Shown piece after piece: positions 35,827 to 44,482 of a stretch of 64,000 nt of DNA (position 1 is its first letter; each line of letters starts with the position of its first letter). Source of the stretch: Pseudooceanicola onchidii (GTDB taxonomy: Bacteria; Pseudomonadota; Alphaproteobacteria; Rhodobacterales; Rhodobacteraceae); the NCBI RefSeq assembly GCF_004959925.1, contig NZ_SPUW01000002.1:124001-188000 (forward strand), read 5' to 3'. The notes below the pieces were generated by a model that was given only the letters and a program-made list of their open reading frames with translations, made no database searches and had not been told where the DNA came from. The position numbers were made by a program, and so were the translations under genes.

Positions 35827-37341
35827 TCAGCCCGCGAACCTGTCCTTGTAGGCGTCGCGCAGGATGTTCTTCTGCACCTTGCCCATGGTGTTGCGGGGCA
35901 GTTCGTCGACGATCACCAGATCGCGCGGGTGCTTGAACCGGGCCAGCGTGGTGCGGACGGCCTGCATCATGGTGTCGGTGTCGGGGGTTTCACCGGGGGC
36001 GGCCACGAGGACACCAAGGACGGTTTCGCCGAAATCGGGATGCGGCACGCCGATCACCGCGCTTTCCAGCACGCCGGGCTGGTCGTCCAGCACCAGTTCG
36101 ATTTCCTTGGGATAGATGTTGTACCCGCCCGAGATGATCAGATCCTTGTTGCGCCCGACGATGTGGACATAGCCATCGGCATCGATGCGCCCCAGATCGC
36201 CGGTGATGAAGAACCCGTCCGCGCGCAGTTCGGCGGCGGTCTTCTCGGGCATCTGCCAATAGCCCTTGAAGACGTTCGGACCGCGCACCTCGATCTGGCC
36301 GATCTCGCCCTGTGGCAGCGCGGCCCCGGTGTCTGGATCGGTGATCTTGAGCTCGACCCCCGGCAGCGGAAAGCCAACCGTCCCGGCCCGCCGTTCGCCG
36401 TCGTAGGGGTTCGAGGTGTTCATGTTGGTTTCGGTCATCCCGTAGCGTTCCAGGATGCGATGGCCGGTGCGGTCTTCGAACTGGACGTGGGTTTCCGCCA
36501 GCAGGGGGGCCGACCCCGACACGAAGAGCCGCATGTGCCCCGTCAGATCGCGGGTAAAGCGGTCGTCGCCCAGAAGGCGGGTGTAGAATGTGGGCACACC
36601 CATCATCGCGGTGGCGTCCCGCATCCGGTCGATCATGACGTCGAGGTCGAATTTCGGCAGGAAGATCATGCTGCTGCCCGCGGCAAGCGTGATGTTCGTC
36701 GCGACGAAAAGCCCATGCGTGTGGAAGATCGGCAAGGCATGCAGCAGCACGTCCTGGGAGGTGAACCGCCATTCCTTCACCAGCGTCTGGGCGTTCGACA
36801 GCAGGTTGTCCTGCGTCAGCATCGCCCCCTTCGACCGGCCCGTTGTGCCGGATGTATAAAGAAAGGCCGCAAGATCATCACCCGTCCGGTCGACCGTGTC
36901 GAAGGTCGCGGGCTGGGTCTGCGCCTGGTCGGTCAACGACCCGCCGCCGTCGGCGTTCAGCGTTTCGATCCGGGCCCCCAGATCCGTCGCGATCGGCGAC
37001 AGGGCGTCCTTGCTGCGGGCGTCGCAGACGATCAGGGACGCGCCGCTGTTTTCGATGAAATACCGCAGCTCCTCGACCGTGTAGGCGGTGTTGAGAGGCA
37101 GGAACACCAGACCGGCCTGCGCGCAGGCGGCGTAAAGCGCCAGCGCCTGCGGGGATTTCTCGACCTGAACGGCGACGCGATCGCCTGCGGCAAGGCCCAG
37201 CCCGGTCATCACGTTGGCGATGCGGGCACCCATGGCCAGGAAGTCGGCGTAAGACACGGTGCCGCCGTCGGGCAGATGCAGGAAGGGGGCGGTCTTGCCC
37301 TGGTGGCCACCGAAAAGCGTGTCGTAAAGGGGGTTCGCCAT
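35827..37341 (-). CDS. matB: Malonyl-CoA synthetase MatB-type acyl-CoA ligase
   Basis: A 504-residue AMP-forming ligase that joins malonate to CoA with ATP. The P-loop-like AMP motif FLYTSGTTGRSKGAMLTQDN is near residues 163-182, YGMTETNMNTSNPY near 305, and ITGDLGRIDADGYVHIVGR plus the catalytic-lysine end ELPRNTMGKVQKNILRD at the C-terminus. The ATG at 37341 is followed by MANPLYDTLFGGHQGK, the usual MatB start; the frame is open upstream into matA only by chance. It is last in the matPQM-matA-matB operon. Confidence 0.93.
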   Translation of the reverse strand: MANPLYDTLFGGHQGKTAPFLHLPDGGTVSYADFLAMGARIANVMTGLGLAAGDRVAVQVEKSPQALALYAACAQAGLVFLPLNTAYTVEELRYFIENSGASLIVCDARSKDALSPIATDLGARIETLNADGGGSLTDQAQTQPATFDTVDRTGDDLAAFLYTSGTTGRSKGAMLTQDNLLSNAQTLVKEWRFTSQDVLLHALPIFHTHGLFVATNITLAAGSSMIFLPKFDLDVMIDRMRDATAMMGVPTFYTRLLGDDRFTRDLTGHMRLFVSGSAPLLAETHVQFEDRTGHRILERYGMTETNMNTSNPYDGERRAGTVGFPLPGVELKITDPDTGAALPQGEIGQIEVRGPNVFKGYWQMPEKTAAELRADGFFITGDLGRIDADGYVHIVGRNKDLIISGGYNIYPKEIELVLDDQPGVLESAVIGVPHPDFGETVLGVLVAAPGETPDTDTMMQAVRTTLARFKHPRDLVIVDELPRNTMGKVQKNILRDAYKDRFAG

Positions 37342-37345
37342 GGGG

Positions 37346-38602
37346 TTACCTTTCTTCTGCGGCGGGCCGTGCGGCCGCCTGTGCCAGCGTCTTGACGGCA
37401 GGTGTCGCGACGACCTCGTGCGTGGTGGCAAAGTTGTCGTGGGTCTCTTCCACGCGGGGCAGGTCATAGAGGTAGTTGACCATCGTGCCGCCCGACTGCG
37501 CGCGTCCCTTGTCCGAGGTATCGGCCTCGGCGTGGACGGCGTGAACGATGGCGCCGTTGCCCAGATGGAACCGCGCAACCGGGTCGAACGGCAGGCCGCC
37601 GCGCCCCTTCGCGTTCAGCAGGTAATGCGCGGCCTGCGCCTTCATCGCCTCGGCGTCGGTCGGGTCGTGGGCGATGCCCTCCTGCTCAAGCCAGCGGGTC
37701 AGCGCGGGGATCGGCGACAGGGTGACGAAGGTTGAAAGGCCGGGCAGTTCGGCCGACAGGTCACTTGCCACCTGCTTGATCAGCGAATTCCCGAACGAGA
37801 TGCTGGCAAGCCCCGCCTGGCAGTTCGAGATCGAATAAAAAACGGCCGTATCGGCTTCGGCGGCGGGCATGGCCTGGCGATCTTCGGCCAGCAGCGCCTG
37901 CACCGACCCGGGAATGCCCTTGGTCAGCGCGACCTCGACAAAGATCAGGGGTTCGTCGGGCATCGAGGGGTGGAAGAAGGCAAAGCATCGCCGGTCCGAC
38001 GGTTCAAGCCTGCGGCGCAGGTCGGACCAGTCGTCGATGGCGTGGACGGCTTCGTAGCGGGTGATCTTTTCCAGGATATGCGCCGGGCTTTCCCAGTTGA
38101 TCGGACGCAGCACAAGAAAGCCGCGATTGAACCACGAGGCAAAGAGATGCCGGAAATCAAGGTCCAGCGCGGCCAGTTCGGGTTCCTTCACACCCAGCCT
38201 CAGCAGATCCGCCCGCATGTTCACCAATGCCCCGGTCGCGCCGGGGACGCGGTTGAGGCGGCGGATCAGTTCCTGCCTGCGGGGTTCGGCGGCCTCGGCG
38301 AAGGCGCGATAGCTGGCCTTGGATGGCGCGCGTTCATAGTCGTCCAGGGTGGACCGAACGGCCTCGGGGTCGATGTTCATGGCTGTCGCGATGAACCGGA
38401 AGAACTCCAGCTTCTCGTCATCCGGCAAGCCATCGAAGCGCGACAGGATCTCTTTCGCCAGGGCCAGCCCGGTCATTTCCCCGTCGGACCCGACCAGATC
38501 CGTCGCCATTTCCGTCAGCGGACGGCCGTCCGGGGCCATGGGCGTGTCGCGGCGATAACGCCGTTCGAACACGGTCGACAAAAGATCGGCAAGGATGGTC
38601 AT
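37346..38602 (-). CDS. matA: Malonyl-CoA decarboxylase
   Basis: A 418-residue malonyl-CoA decarboxylase, turning malonyl-CoA into acetyl-CoA and CO2. The N-terminal helical domain covers about 1-120. The catalytic GNAT-like domain contains HPSMPDEPLIFVEVALTKGI, TAVFYSISNCQAGLASISFG (catalytic Ser region) and the ending MVNYLYDLPRVEETHDNFAT. Its ATG overlaps the TRAP large-permease stop (ATGA), and it ends 4 nt before matB. Together they convert imported malonate into acetyl-CoA. Confidence 0.94.
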   Translation of the reverse strand: MTILADLLSTVFERRYRRDTPMAPDGRPLTEMATDLVGSDGEMTGLALAKEILSRFDGLPDDEKLEFFRFIATAMNIDPEAVRSTLDDYERAPSKASYRAFAEAAEPRRQELIRRLNRVPGATGALVNMRADLLRLGVKEPELAALDLDFRHLFASWFNRGFLVLRPINWESPAHILEKITRYEAVHAIDDWSDLRRRLEPSDRRCFAFFHPSMPDEPLIFVEVALTKGIPGSVQALLAEDRQAMPAAEADTAVFYSISNCQAGLASISFGNSLIKQVASDLSAELPGLSTFVTLSPIPALTRWLEQEGIAHDPTDAEAMKAQAAHYLLNAKGRGGLPFDPVARFHLGNGAIVHAVHAEADTSDKGRAQSGGTMVNYLYDLPRVEETHDNFATTHEVVATPAVKTLAQAAARPAAEER

Positions 38603-39915
38603 ATCGCGGTCCCCATGACGACATTCGGCAGCCAGGTGGCCAGCCCCGGGAAGAGGCAGAGCAGGATGATCGCCACCACCATGCAGGCCACGAAGGGCAG
38701 CGATCCCATCAGGATTGTCTTGAGCGAGATGTCCGGCGCGATGCCGTTGATGACATAGAGGTTCAGCCCGACCGGAGGCGAGATCAGTCCGATTTCCATG
38801 TTGATGGTCAGCACGACGGCGAACCAGATCGGATCGAACCCGGCGGTGGTGATGATCGGCAGCAGGATGGGTGCCGCCATCAGGATCACCGCAACGGGAG
38901 GCAGGAAGAACCCGGCGATCAGCAGGAAGATGTTCACCGCCCCCATCAGAACCCACCTGTTCACGTCCAGCGTGCCGATCCATTCGGCAATGGCCTGGGT
39001 GATGAACAGCGACGACAGCATGTAGGAAAAGACCCCCGCCGCCGCGATGATGAACAGGATCATCACCGATTCCTTGGTGCTGTCGCGCAGCACGGTCCAG
39101 ATCGCGCGGGGATGCCACAGCTTGTAGATCACGATGGCGATCACCAGGCAGAGCAGCGCACCGACCGCCGCCGTCTCGGACGGCGTCGCGATGCCGCCGT
39201 ACATGGCATAAAGAACGCCCAGGATGATCGCGAGGAAAGGCAGGACGCGCGGCAGGATCTCGAACCGTTCGGCCCAGGTGTAGCTGCCCGACCCAAGGCG
39301 CGTCGCGTCCCCGGATTTCCATGTCGAATAAAGCGACCAGGCCATGAACAGCCCGACCAGCAGAAGGCCCGGAATGACCCCCGCCAGGAACAGCCGCCCG
39401 ATCGAGGTTTCGGTCGCGATGCCGTAGACGATCATGGTGACCGACGGCGGGATCAGGATCCCGAGGGTGCCGCCCGCCGCAATCGACCCGGCGGCGACGC
39501 CATCGGGATAGCCGCGCTTGCGCATTTCGGGGATGCCCATCTTGCCGATGGCCGCGCAGGTCGCGGGCGAGGATCCCGACATCGCTGCAAACAGCGCGCA
39601 GGCCCCGAGGTTCGAGATGACGAGGCCGCCGGGGATGCGTGTCAGCCAGCGTTCCAGCGCCTCGTAGAGGTCAGCACCAGCCCGGGTCGAGGCGATCGAG
39701 GCGCCCATGATGATGAACATCGGGATCGACAGCAGCGCGAAGTTGTCGAGCTTGCCAAAGAAGATCTCGGGCATGAGTTCAAGCGATCGCGGGCCGTCGA
39801 AGATGATCAGGAACCCGGCGGATACGATCAGCAGGCCCATGGCCACCGAGACGCCGGAAAAAAGCACAAGGATGGTGGCGATGGCAACGATGCCACCGAG
39901 AAGAAGCGGATCCAT
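38599..39915 (-). CDS. matM: TRAP transporter large permease (DctM-type), malonate operon
   Basis: A 438-residue DctM-family membrane protein with about 12 hydrophobic helices. It is the substrate-moving part of a Na+-driven TRAP transporter. Family pieces are GSSPATCAAIGKMGIPEMRK with GILIPPSVTMIVYGIATETS, and GLISPPVGLNLYVINGIAPD. It is 5 nt after the small permease and overlaps malonyl-CoA decarboxylase, so malonate is the likely cargo, as in the Rhodobacter MatPQM system. Confidence 0.93.
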   Translation of the reverse strand: MDPLLLGGIVAIATILVLFSGVSVAMGLLIVSAGFLIIFDGPRSLELMPEIFFGKLDNFALLSIPMFIIMGASIASTRAGADLYEALERWLTRIPGGLVISNLGACALFAAMSGSSPATCAAIGKMGIPEMRKRGYPDGVAAGSIAAGGTLGILIPPSVTMIVYGIATETSIGRLFLAGVIPGLLLVGLFMAWSLYSTWKSGDATRLGSGSYTWAERFEILPRVLPFLAIILGVLYAMYGGIATPSETAAVGALLCLVIAIVIYKLWHPRAIWTVLRDSTKESVMILFIIAAAGVFSYMLSSLFITQAIAEWIGTLDVNRWVLMGAVNIFLLIAGFFLPPVAVILMAAPILLPIITTAGFDPIWFAVVLTINMEIGLISPPVGLNLYVINGIAPDISLKTILMGSLPFVACMVVAIILLCLFPGLATWLPNVVMGTAI

Positions 39916-39920
39916 TGCGG

Positions 39921-40463
39921 TTACTCCAGCCCGAAGGGTTTATCGACGCCGATCAGCACGGCAACGAGGTCGGCGATCAGCTGTAGCAGCAGAAGGCCAA
40001 AGCCGACCGGGATAGACAGGTAAGGAATCCAAAGCCTTACGCCCCAGACCGTGTCGGATTTCCAGCCACGTTCAAAGGCGAAGTGCCAGTAGTCGTAGCC
40101 ATAGAACAGCATCACCCCGACGATGGCGATCGACAGGACCGATGTCAGGATCGCCATGAAGAACCGGGCACGCGGGGCAAGCGACAGCGGGATCAGGTCG
40201 ACGTTCACATGGCCGCGCAGGCGCTGCACGTAGGGAAGACCCACCAGCGTGGCGCCGATCACCAGGTAGATCACCGCCTCGGTCTGCCAGATCGTCGATC
40301 CGTTCAGCACGAAGCGCACGATGATCATCTGGCAGGTGATCGCGACGGCCGCGACGATCATGGCCGCCGAACACCATCCGGCCAGGGTGGAAAGGCCCGC
40401 GACGATGCGCAGAAAGGGGTTGTTCCCGGTATGGGACGCAACGGCGGAACTGTGGCCAGCCAC
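39921..40463 (-). CDS. matQ: TRAP transporter small permease (DctQ-type)
   Basis: A 180-residue membrane protein with four hydrophobic helices, the small DctQ subunit. Conserved elements are QMIIVRFVLNGSTIWQTEAV near 45-65 and GHVNVDLIPL. The start codon is GTG at 40463, set by AGGAGG six bases upstream. It lies between the binding protein (70 nt away) and the large permease (5 nt away). Confidence 0.92.
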   Translation of the reverse strand: MAGHSSAVASHTGNNPFLRIVAGLSTLAGWCSAAMIVAAVAITCQMIIVRFVLNGSTIWQTEAVIYLVIGATLVGLPYVQRLRGHVNVDLIPLSLAPRARFFMAILTSVLSIAIVGVMLFYGYDYWHFAFERGWKSDTVWGVRLWIPYLSIPVGFGLLLLQLIADLVAVLIGVDKPFGLE

Positions 40464-40532
40464 GGACGCCTCCTGTCAGTTTGGGGAATTTGAAAGGGCG
40501 GGACGGGCGCAGGCCCATCCCGCCGGGTCAGG

Positions 40533-41519
40533 TCATTCGACCGACAGTGCAAGGTCGAGCAGTTCCTGCCCGTCCGCGACCTCTTCTACGAAGGCCTTGT
40601 ACGAGGTTTCCTTGGCCAGCGTGCGCCATTCCTCGAATTCCTCGGCGCTCATCGTGGCGATTTCCACGCCTGCGTCGCGGAACACCTGCTCGGATTCGGC
40701 GTCCTGCTTCTTGGCTTCTTCCAGATAGAAGGCCTCGGCCTTTTCGGCGCCTTTCAGAAGCGCTGCCTGCTGCTCTTCGGTCAGCCCGTCGAAGGTGGAT
40801 TTGTTCATCAGCAGCGGCTGGTACATGAACCAAAGCGCCACGTCGCCGGCCGGGGTATAGCACGCGACCTGTTCGTAGATCCGGTAGGACACGAAGGACG
40901 AGGACGAGGTGTTTGCCGCCTGCAGAACGCCGGTCTGCATCGCGTTGTAGATCTCGGACGAGGCCATGGAGGCGATGGAGGCGCCGGCACCGGCCAGCAT
41001 CTGCTCGAAGGATTTGCCGGCCGCGCGGGTCTGAAGACCGTCAACGTCGGAAGGCGAGGTGATGCACTTGTCCTTGCCCGCGAAACCGCCCGCAAGGTAG
41101 CCGTGCACCAGCACCATCACGTCGTCCGCCGCCATCTTTTCTTCCAGCTTCTCCATGAAGGGGGAATTCGACAGGCGCGCGGCATGGTCGTGGTTTTTCA
41201 CGAGACCGGGCATCAGGGTCAGGTTGTAGGCGGGCTGCTGGCCACCGGCGTAGGACAACGGCAGGACGGTCATGTCCAGCTGTCCACGGCTGAGCGGCTT
41301 GTACTGTTCGCGCGGCTTGAACAGGGACTTGGACCCGAAGATCTTGATCTCGAGATCGACATCGGCGGCGGCGACTTCATCGGCGACGATCTGGGCGACC
41401 TGATGGCGGACGTCCTTGTTGGACCACTGGTGTGACAGGCGCAGTTCGGTGGCATTCGCAACCGTCCCGGCGGCGGCCAGCGCACAGACTGCGACCGCGG
41501 TTTTCAGCAACGTTTTCAT
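40533..41519 (-). CDS. matP: TRAP transporter substrate-binding protein (DctP-type)
   Basis: A 328-residue periplasmic binding protein. The signal peptide is residues 1-23 (KTLLKTAVAVCALAAAGTVA, ending ANA). The DctP fold shows GLKTRAAGKSFEQMLAG-like GLQTRAAGKSFEQMLAGAGA, where Arg is the conserved carboxylate-binding residue of TRAP receptors. FDGLTEEQQAALLKGAEKAE is near the C-terminus. GGAGG lies 6 nt before ATG 41519; the ATG at 41558 is upstream of that site. It is first in the malonate operon. Confidence 0.93.
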   Translation of the reverse strand: MKTLLKTAVAVCALAAAGTVANATELRLSHQWSNKDVRHQVAQIVADEVAAADVDLEIKIFGSKSLFKPREQYKPLSRGQLDMTVLPLSYAGGQQPAYNLTLMPGLVKNHDHAARLSNSPFMEKLEEKMAADDVMVLVHGYLAGGFAGKDKCITSPSDVDGLQTRAAGKSFEQMLAGAGASIASMASSEIYNAMQTGVLQAANTSSSSFVSYRIYEQVACYTPAGDVALWFMYQPLLMNKSTFDGLTEEQQAALLKGAEKAEAFYLEEAKKQDAESEQVFRDAGVEIATMSAEEFEEWRTLAKETSYKAFVEEVADGQELLDLALSVE

Positions 41520-41598
41520 TTTTTCCTCCCAAAGATATGGCCGGGCAGGCCCGGTCATGTGGTCAGACCATCACATCGTGTTTTTTATGTCAAATATT

Positions 41599-41608
41599 TT
41601 GTATACAA
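41599..41608. promoter_or_regulatory. GntR operator 1, TTGTATACAA
   Basis: A perfect 10-bp palindrome TTGTATACAA upstream of the TRAP operon's putative -35 box. Its core GTATAC recurs 41 bp away, four helical turns, in operator 2. GntR/FCD regulators bind such short GT-TAC type palindromes. Confidence 0.75.
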
Positions 41609-41639
41609 GAATTGTGTTGTTGAGAGCAAAACCCTTCTG

Positions 41640-41649
41640 CTGTATACAA
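41640..41649. promoter_or_regulatory. GntR operator 2 over the regulator's -10 box
   Basis: CTGTATACAA contains the palindromic TGTATACA core at 41641-41648. It overlaps the predicted -10 (TATACA) of the regulator gene, consistent with autorepression. Confidence 0.7.
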
Positions 41650-41654
41650 AGTTT

Positions 41655-42311
41655 ATGGAACAGAGACGCGCAGATACGATCGCCGAAGAGCTTGAGGAGC
41701 GGATTTTCGACGGCACCTTCGCCAATGGCGACCGGCTTGACGAAGTGCGTCTGGCCGACCAGTTCGGTGTGTCGCGCACCCCTCTGCGCGAGGCCCTGCA
41801 ACGCTTGTCCCGGTCGGGTCTTGTCGAGCTGATCCCGCGACGCGGGGCCTTTGTCCGGCAACCCGGTCCGGTCGAACTGCTTGAGCTGTTCGAAGCCATG
41901 GCCGAGATCGAAGGTGTCTGTGGTCGGCTGGCCTCAAAGCGGATCACCGACGCGGCGCTGGCCGATCTGCATGACGCGAACCGGCGCTGCATGGCCGCGA
42001 TCGAAGCGCAGGATCCCGATGCCTATTATCGGGAAAACGAACGCTTCCACATGATCATCTACCAGCAGTCGGGCAACAGCTTCCTTGCCGGAGAAGCGCA
42101 GGCCTTGCACCGGCGGCTGAAGCCCTTCCGGCGTCACCAGCTGCGCCTACGGGGGCGTATGGCCCAGTCGATGCGCGAACACGAAGCCATCGTCGAGGCG
42201 CTGGAACAGGGGCAGGCGGATGTCGCGATGCAGGCGCTGCGCGCGCATGTGGCGATTCAGGTGGAACACGTGCACAGCCTGATGGCCAGCCTGAAAAGCG
42301 CCGCCGAATAG
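41655..42311 (+). CDS. matR: GntR family regulator, probable malonate regulator MatR
   Basis: A 218-residue GntR/FCD regulator. The winged helix (about 5-70) has LEERIFDGTFANGDRLDEVR and FGVSRTPLREALQRLSRSGL. The FCD domain (about 75-210) has YYRENERFHMIIYQQSGNSF, with Asp/His metal-ligand-type residues. It is divergent from the malonate operon, the arrangement seen for MatR elsewhere. The ATG at 41655 has no ribosome site, and the predicted transcript start is at or next to it, so the mRNA may be leaderless. Confidence 0.88.
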   Translation: MEQRRADTIAEELEERIFDGTFANGDRLDEVRLADQFGVSRTPLREALQRLSRSGLVELIPRRGAFVRQPGPVELLELFEAMAEIEGVCGRLASKRITDAALADLHDANRRCMAAIEAQDPDAYYRENERFHMIIYQQSGNSFLAGEAQALHRRLKPFRRHQLRLRGRMAQSMREHEAIVEALEQGQADVAMQALRAHVAIQVEHVHSLMASLKSAAE

Positions 42312-42326
42312 GCCGACGCGCGGGGC

Positions 42327-43121
42327 CTATTGCGCCCGTGCCAGCACCGCCTGTGCGCGCTTGATGACCGGGGCGTCGACCATCGCGCCGTCCAGCTTGA
42401 CCGCCGATCCGCCTTGGGCTGCGGCCTCCATCACCCGGCGGGCCCAGGCCAGTTCTGCGTCACCGGGCGCAAAGCCGCGACGCGCCGGGACGATCTGCGC
42501 CGGATGGATCAGAAGCTTGCCGCCGAACCCCATCCCAAGGCCGTGTTGCGCATCGCCTTCGATCGTCGCCTCGCCGTTCAGATCTGTCGTCACCCCATCC
42601 CAGGGCGCCCCCTGCCCTGCCAGCCGCGCGGCCAGCACAAGCGTTGACCGGGCATGGGCCAGCGCCTGCCTGTCGTGGGCGATGCCAAGGTCGGCGGCAT
42701 AGTCGATCGACCCGAAGGCGATATGCGCGCTGGCCTTCGCGACCTCGACCGCGTTGTGCAGCCCGAGGGCGGTTTCGATCAGCGCGATGACGGGCAGGCC
42801 CGTGGCATGGGCCACGGACTGGCAGATCACGGGGTCCTCGGCCTTGGGCAGCATGATCGCCAGCAGCGGCAGGTCGGCGCAGGCCCTCAGGTCGGCCGCG
42901 TGCCAGTCCGTCCCGGCCGCGTTGATCCGCAGAATGACCGGCACCGGCGGGGTCGTGCCCTTCAGGGCCGCAACCACCTGATCGCGGGCGGTTGCCTTCT
43001 GGTCCGGGGCGACGGCGTCTTCCAGATCGACGATGACCGCATCCGCACCCGAAGCTGCGGCCTTGTCGAACCGGTCCATCCGCAGGCCGGGCAGAAATAG
43101 GGGGAATGCGATCTTGTCCAT
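42327..43121 (-). CDS. HpcH/HpaI-family CoA-ester lyase (CitE-like)
   Basis: A 264-residue TIM-barrel lyase of the CitE type, smaller than Mcl1. Motifs are AVIVDLEDAVAPDQKATARD near 29-48, VIALIETALGLHNAVEVAKA near 110 and HIAFGSIDYAADLGIAHD near 131. Glu and Asp of IET and GSIDYA bind Mg2+. Relatives cleave citryl-, malyl- or citramalyl-CoA. Beside a CaiB transferase, a dehydrogenase and an HTD2-type hydratase, (S)-citramalyl-CoA lyase (giving acetyl-CoA plus pyruvate) is the best guess. It converges on matR and diverges from the transferase. Confidence 0.85.
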   Translation of the reverse strand: MDKIAFPLFLPGLRMDRFDKAAASGADAVIVDLEDAVAPDQKATARDQVVAALKGTTPPVPVILRINAAGTDWHAADLRACADLPLLAIMLPKAEDPVICQSVAHATGLPVIALIETALGLHNAVEVAKASAHIAFGSIDYAADLGIAHDRQALAHARSTLVLAARLAGQGAPWDGVTTDLNGEATIEGDAQHGLGMGFGGKLLIHPAQIVPARRGFAPGDAELAWARRVMEAAAQGGSAVKLDGAMVDAPVIKRAQAVLARAQ

Positions 43122-43328
43122 GGGAAGCCTTTCCTGATGTCCCGGTCAGATCACGGCGGGTGCCAGCCGTCCAATAGCCATTCCCGAAAGGCGCCATAGA
43201 CGGTTACGATAGCTGGCGGGTCAGACCACGTCTGTTATTCGATTTTCCGATACCCGTCTTCGGCATGTCGTATTTCCCGATGACCAGCGTTTCGTGCTCT
43301 AAGACCGCAAAGACAGAAAGGACCCCCC
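43122..43328. promoter_or_regulatory. Divergent promoter region of CitE-like lyase and CoA-transferase
   Basis: A 207-bp gap between divergent starts. An imperfect dyad TATTCGATTTTCCGATA at 43236-43252 includes a T-N11-A spacing, the loose pattern of LysR-type binding sites, and could be the target of the LysR protein encoded at the far end of the cluster. GAAAGGA precedes the transferase ATG. Confidence 0.35.
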
Positions 43329-44459
43329 ATGCCCGGAGACCTGAGCGGACTGCTTGTCGTGTCCATCGAACAGGCCGTCGCCGCCCCCTACCTGACCGGC
43401 CGCCTTGCCGAAGCCGGGGCGCGCGTCATCAAGATCGAACGCGCCGAAGGGGATTTTGCCCGCGAATACGACCACCTCGTCCACGGGGAGAGCGCGTATT
43501 TCGTCTGGCTGAACCGGGGCAAGGAATCGGTCTGCCTGGACCTGCGGGAGGATGCGGATCGGGCGGTTCTGGACGGAATGCTCGGGTCGGCCGATGTCTT
43601 CGTGCAGAACCTTGCGCCCGGTGCCATCGACCGGCTGGGCTACGGGATGGAAAAGCTGCGCGAGACCTATCCGCGGCTGATCACCGTGTCGATTTCGGGC
43701 TACGGGGACGAAGGGCCCTATGCCAGGCTCAAGGCCTATGACCTTCTGGTGCAGGCGGAAAGCGGGCTGTCGTCGATCACCGGCAACGACGCCGGGTCGG
43801 CCCGGGTCGGCGTGTCGGTCTGCGACATCGCCTGCGGGATGACGGCCCATCAGGCGGTGCTTCAGGCACTGATCGGGCGCGGCGTGACTGGTAAGGGGCG
43901 GCATATCTCGGTGTCGCTGTTCCACGCGCTGGCGGACTGGATGAACGTGCCCTACCTGCAGTACGCCTATGGCGGCAAGGAACCCGCCCGCAACGGGCTG
44001 AGCCATCCGACCATCGCGCCCTACGGCGCCTTCCCCGGATCGGACGGGAAAGAGGTTCTTCTGTCTATTCAGAACGAACGGGAATGGGTGAAATTCTGTG
44101 ACGGCGTGCTGAACCGCCCCGAGATCGCCACCGACCCCCGGTTTGACAGCAACTCTAATCGCGTCGCCAACCGGACGGCGCTGGATGCGCTGATCACCGA
44201 CATCTTCGCCGCGATGACCCGCGACGACCTGTCGGCGCTGATGCACGAGGTCGGCATCGCCAATGGCCGCGTCAGCACGATGGAGGATCTGGCGAACCAC
44301 CCCCAGAACCGGCTGGTCGAGGTCGACACGCCGACCGGCCCGGTGCGTCTTCTGGCGCCCGGTGCCGTCGTTGATGGCGCCGTGCCGGACTTCGGCCCCG
44401 TCCCCGCCCTTGGCCAACACACCGACGCAGTGCGCGCAGAATTCACCGCGACCCGCTGA
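43329..44459 (+). CDS. CaiB/BaiF family CoA-transferase
   Basis: A 376-residue family III CoA-transferase. It moves CoA between acyl groups through an aspartyl anhydride. Family motifs are VVSIEQAVAAPYLTGRLAEA (about 11-30) with GARVIKIERAEGDFAREYD, then WLNRGKESVCLDLREDADR. VGVSVCDIACGMTAHQAVLQ (about 159-178) carries the catalytic Asp. It opens a rightward operon with an acyl-CoA dehydrogenase and a hydratase. The expected cargo is a C5-dicarboxylate such as mesaconate, itaconate or methylsuccinate; this is inference from neighbours. Confidence 0.9.
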   Translation: MPGDLSGLLVVSIEQAVAAPYLTGRLAEAGARVIKIERAEGDFAREYDHLVHGESAYFVWLNRGKESVCLDLREDADRAVLDGMLGSADVFVQNLAPGAIDRLGYGMEKLRETYPRLITVSISGYGDEGPYARLKAYDLLVQAESGLSSITGNDAGSARVGVSVCDIACGMTAHQAVLQALIGRGVTGKGRHISVSLFHALADWMNVPYLQYAYGGKEPARNGLSHPTIAPYGAFPGSDGKEVLLSIQNEREWVKFCDGVLNRPEIATDPRFDSNSNRVANRTALDALITDIFAAMTRDDLSALMHEVGIANGRVSTMEDLANHPQNRLVEVDTPTGPVRLLAPGAVVDGAVPDFGPVPALGQHTDAVRAEFTATR

Positions 44460-44482
44460 CCCCATTTCGAAAGGATCCCCAG

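Larger units (their letters stand above)
41520..41654. promoter_or_regulatory. Divergent promoter region of the malonate operon and its GntR regulator
   Basis: This AT-rich gap contains two GTATAC operators (41599-41608 and 41640-41649). Leftward, a TTGACA -35 box is at 41588-41593 (minus strand), with a poor -10. Rightward, TTGAGA (41620-41625) and TATACA (41643-41648) are 17 bp apart, so the second operator overlaps the regulator's -10. The regulator's ATG begins 6 nt after that -10. Confidence 0.75.
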
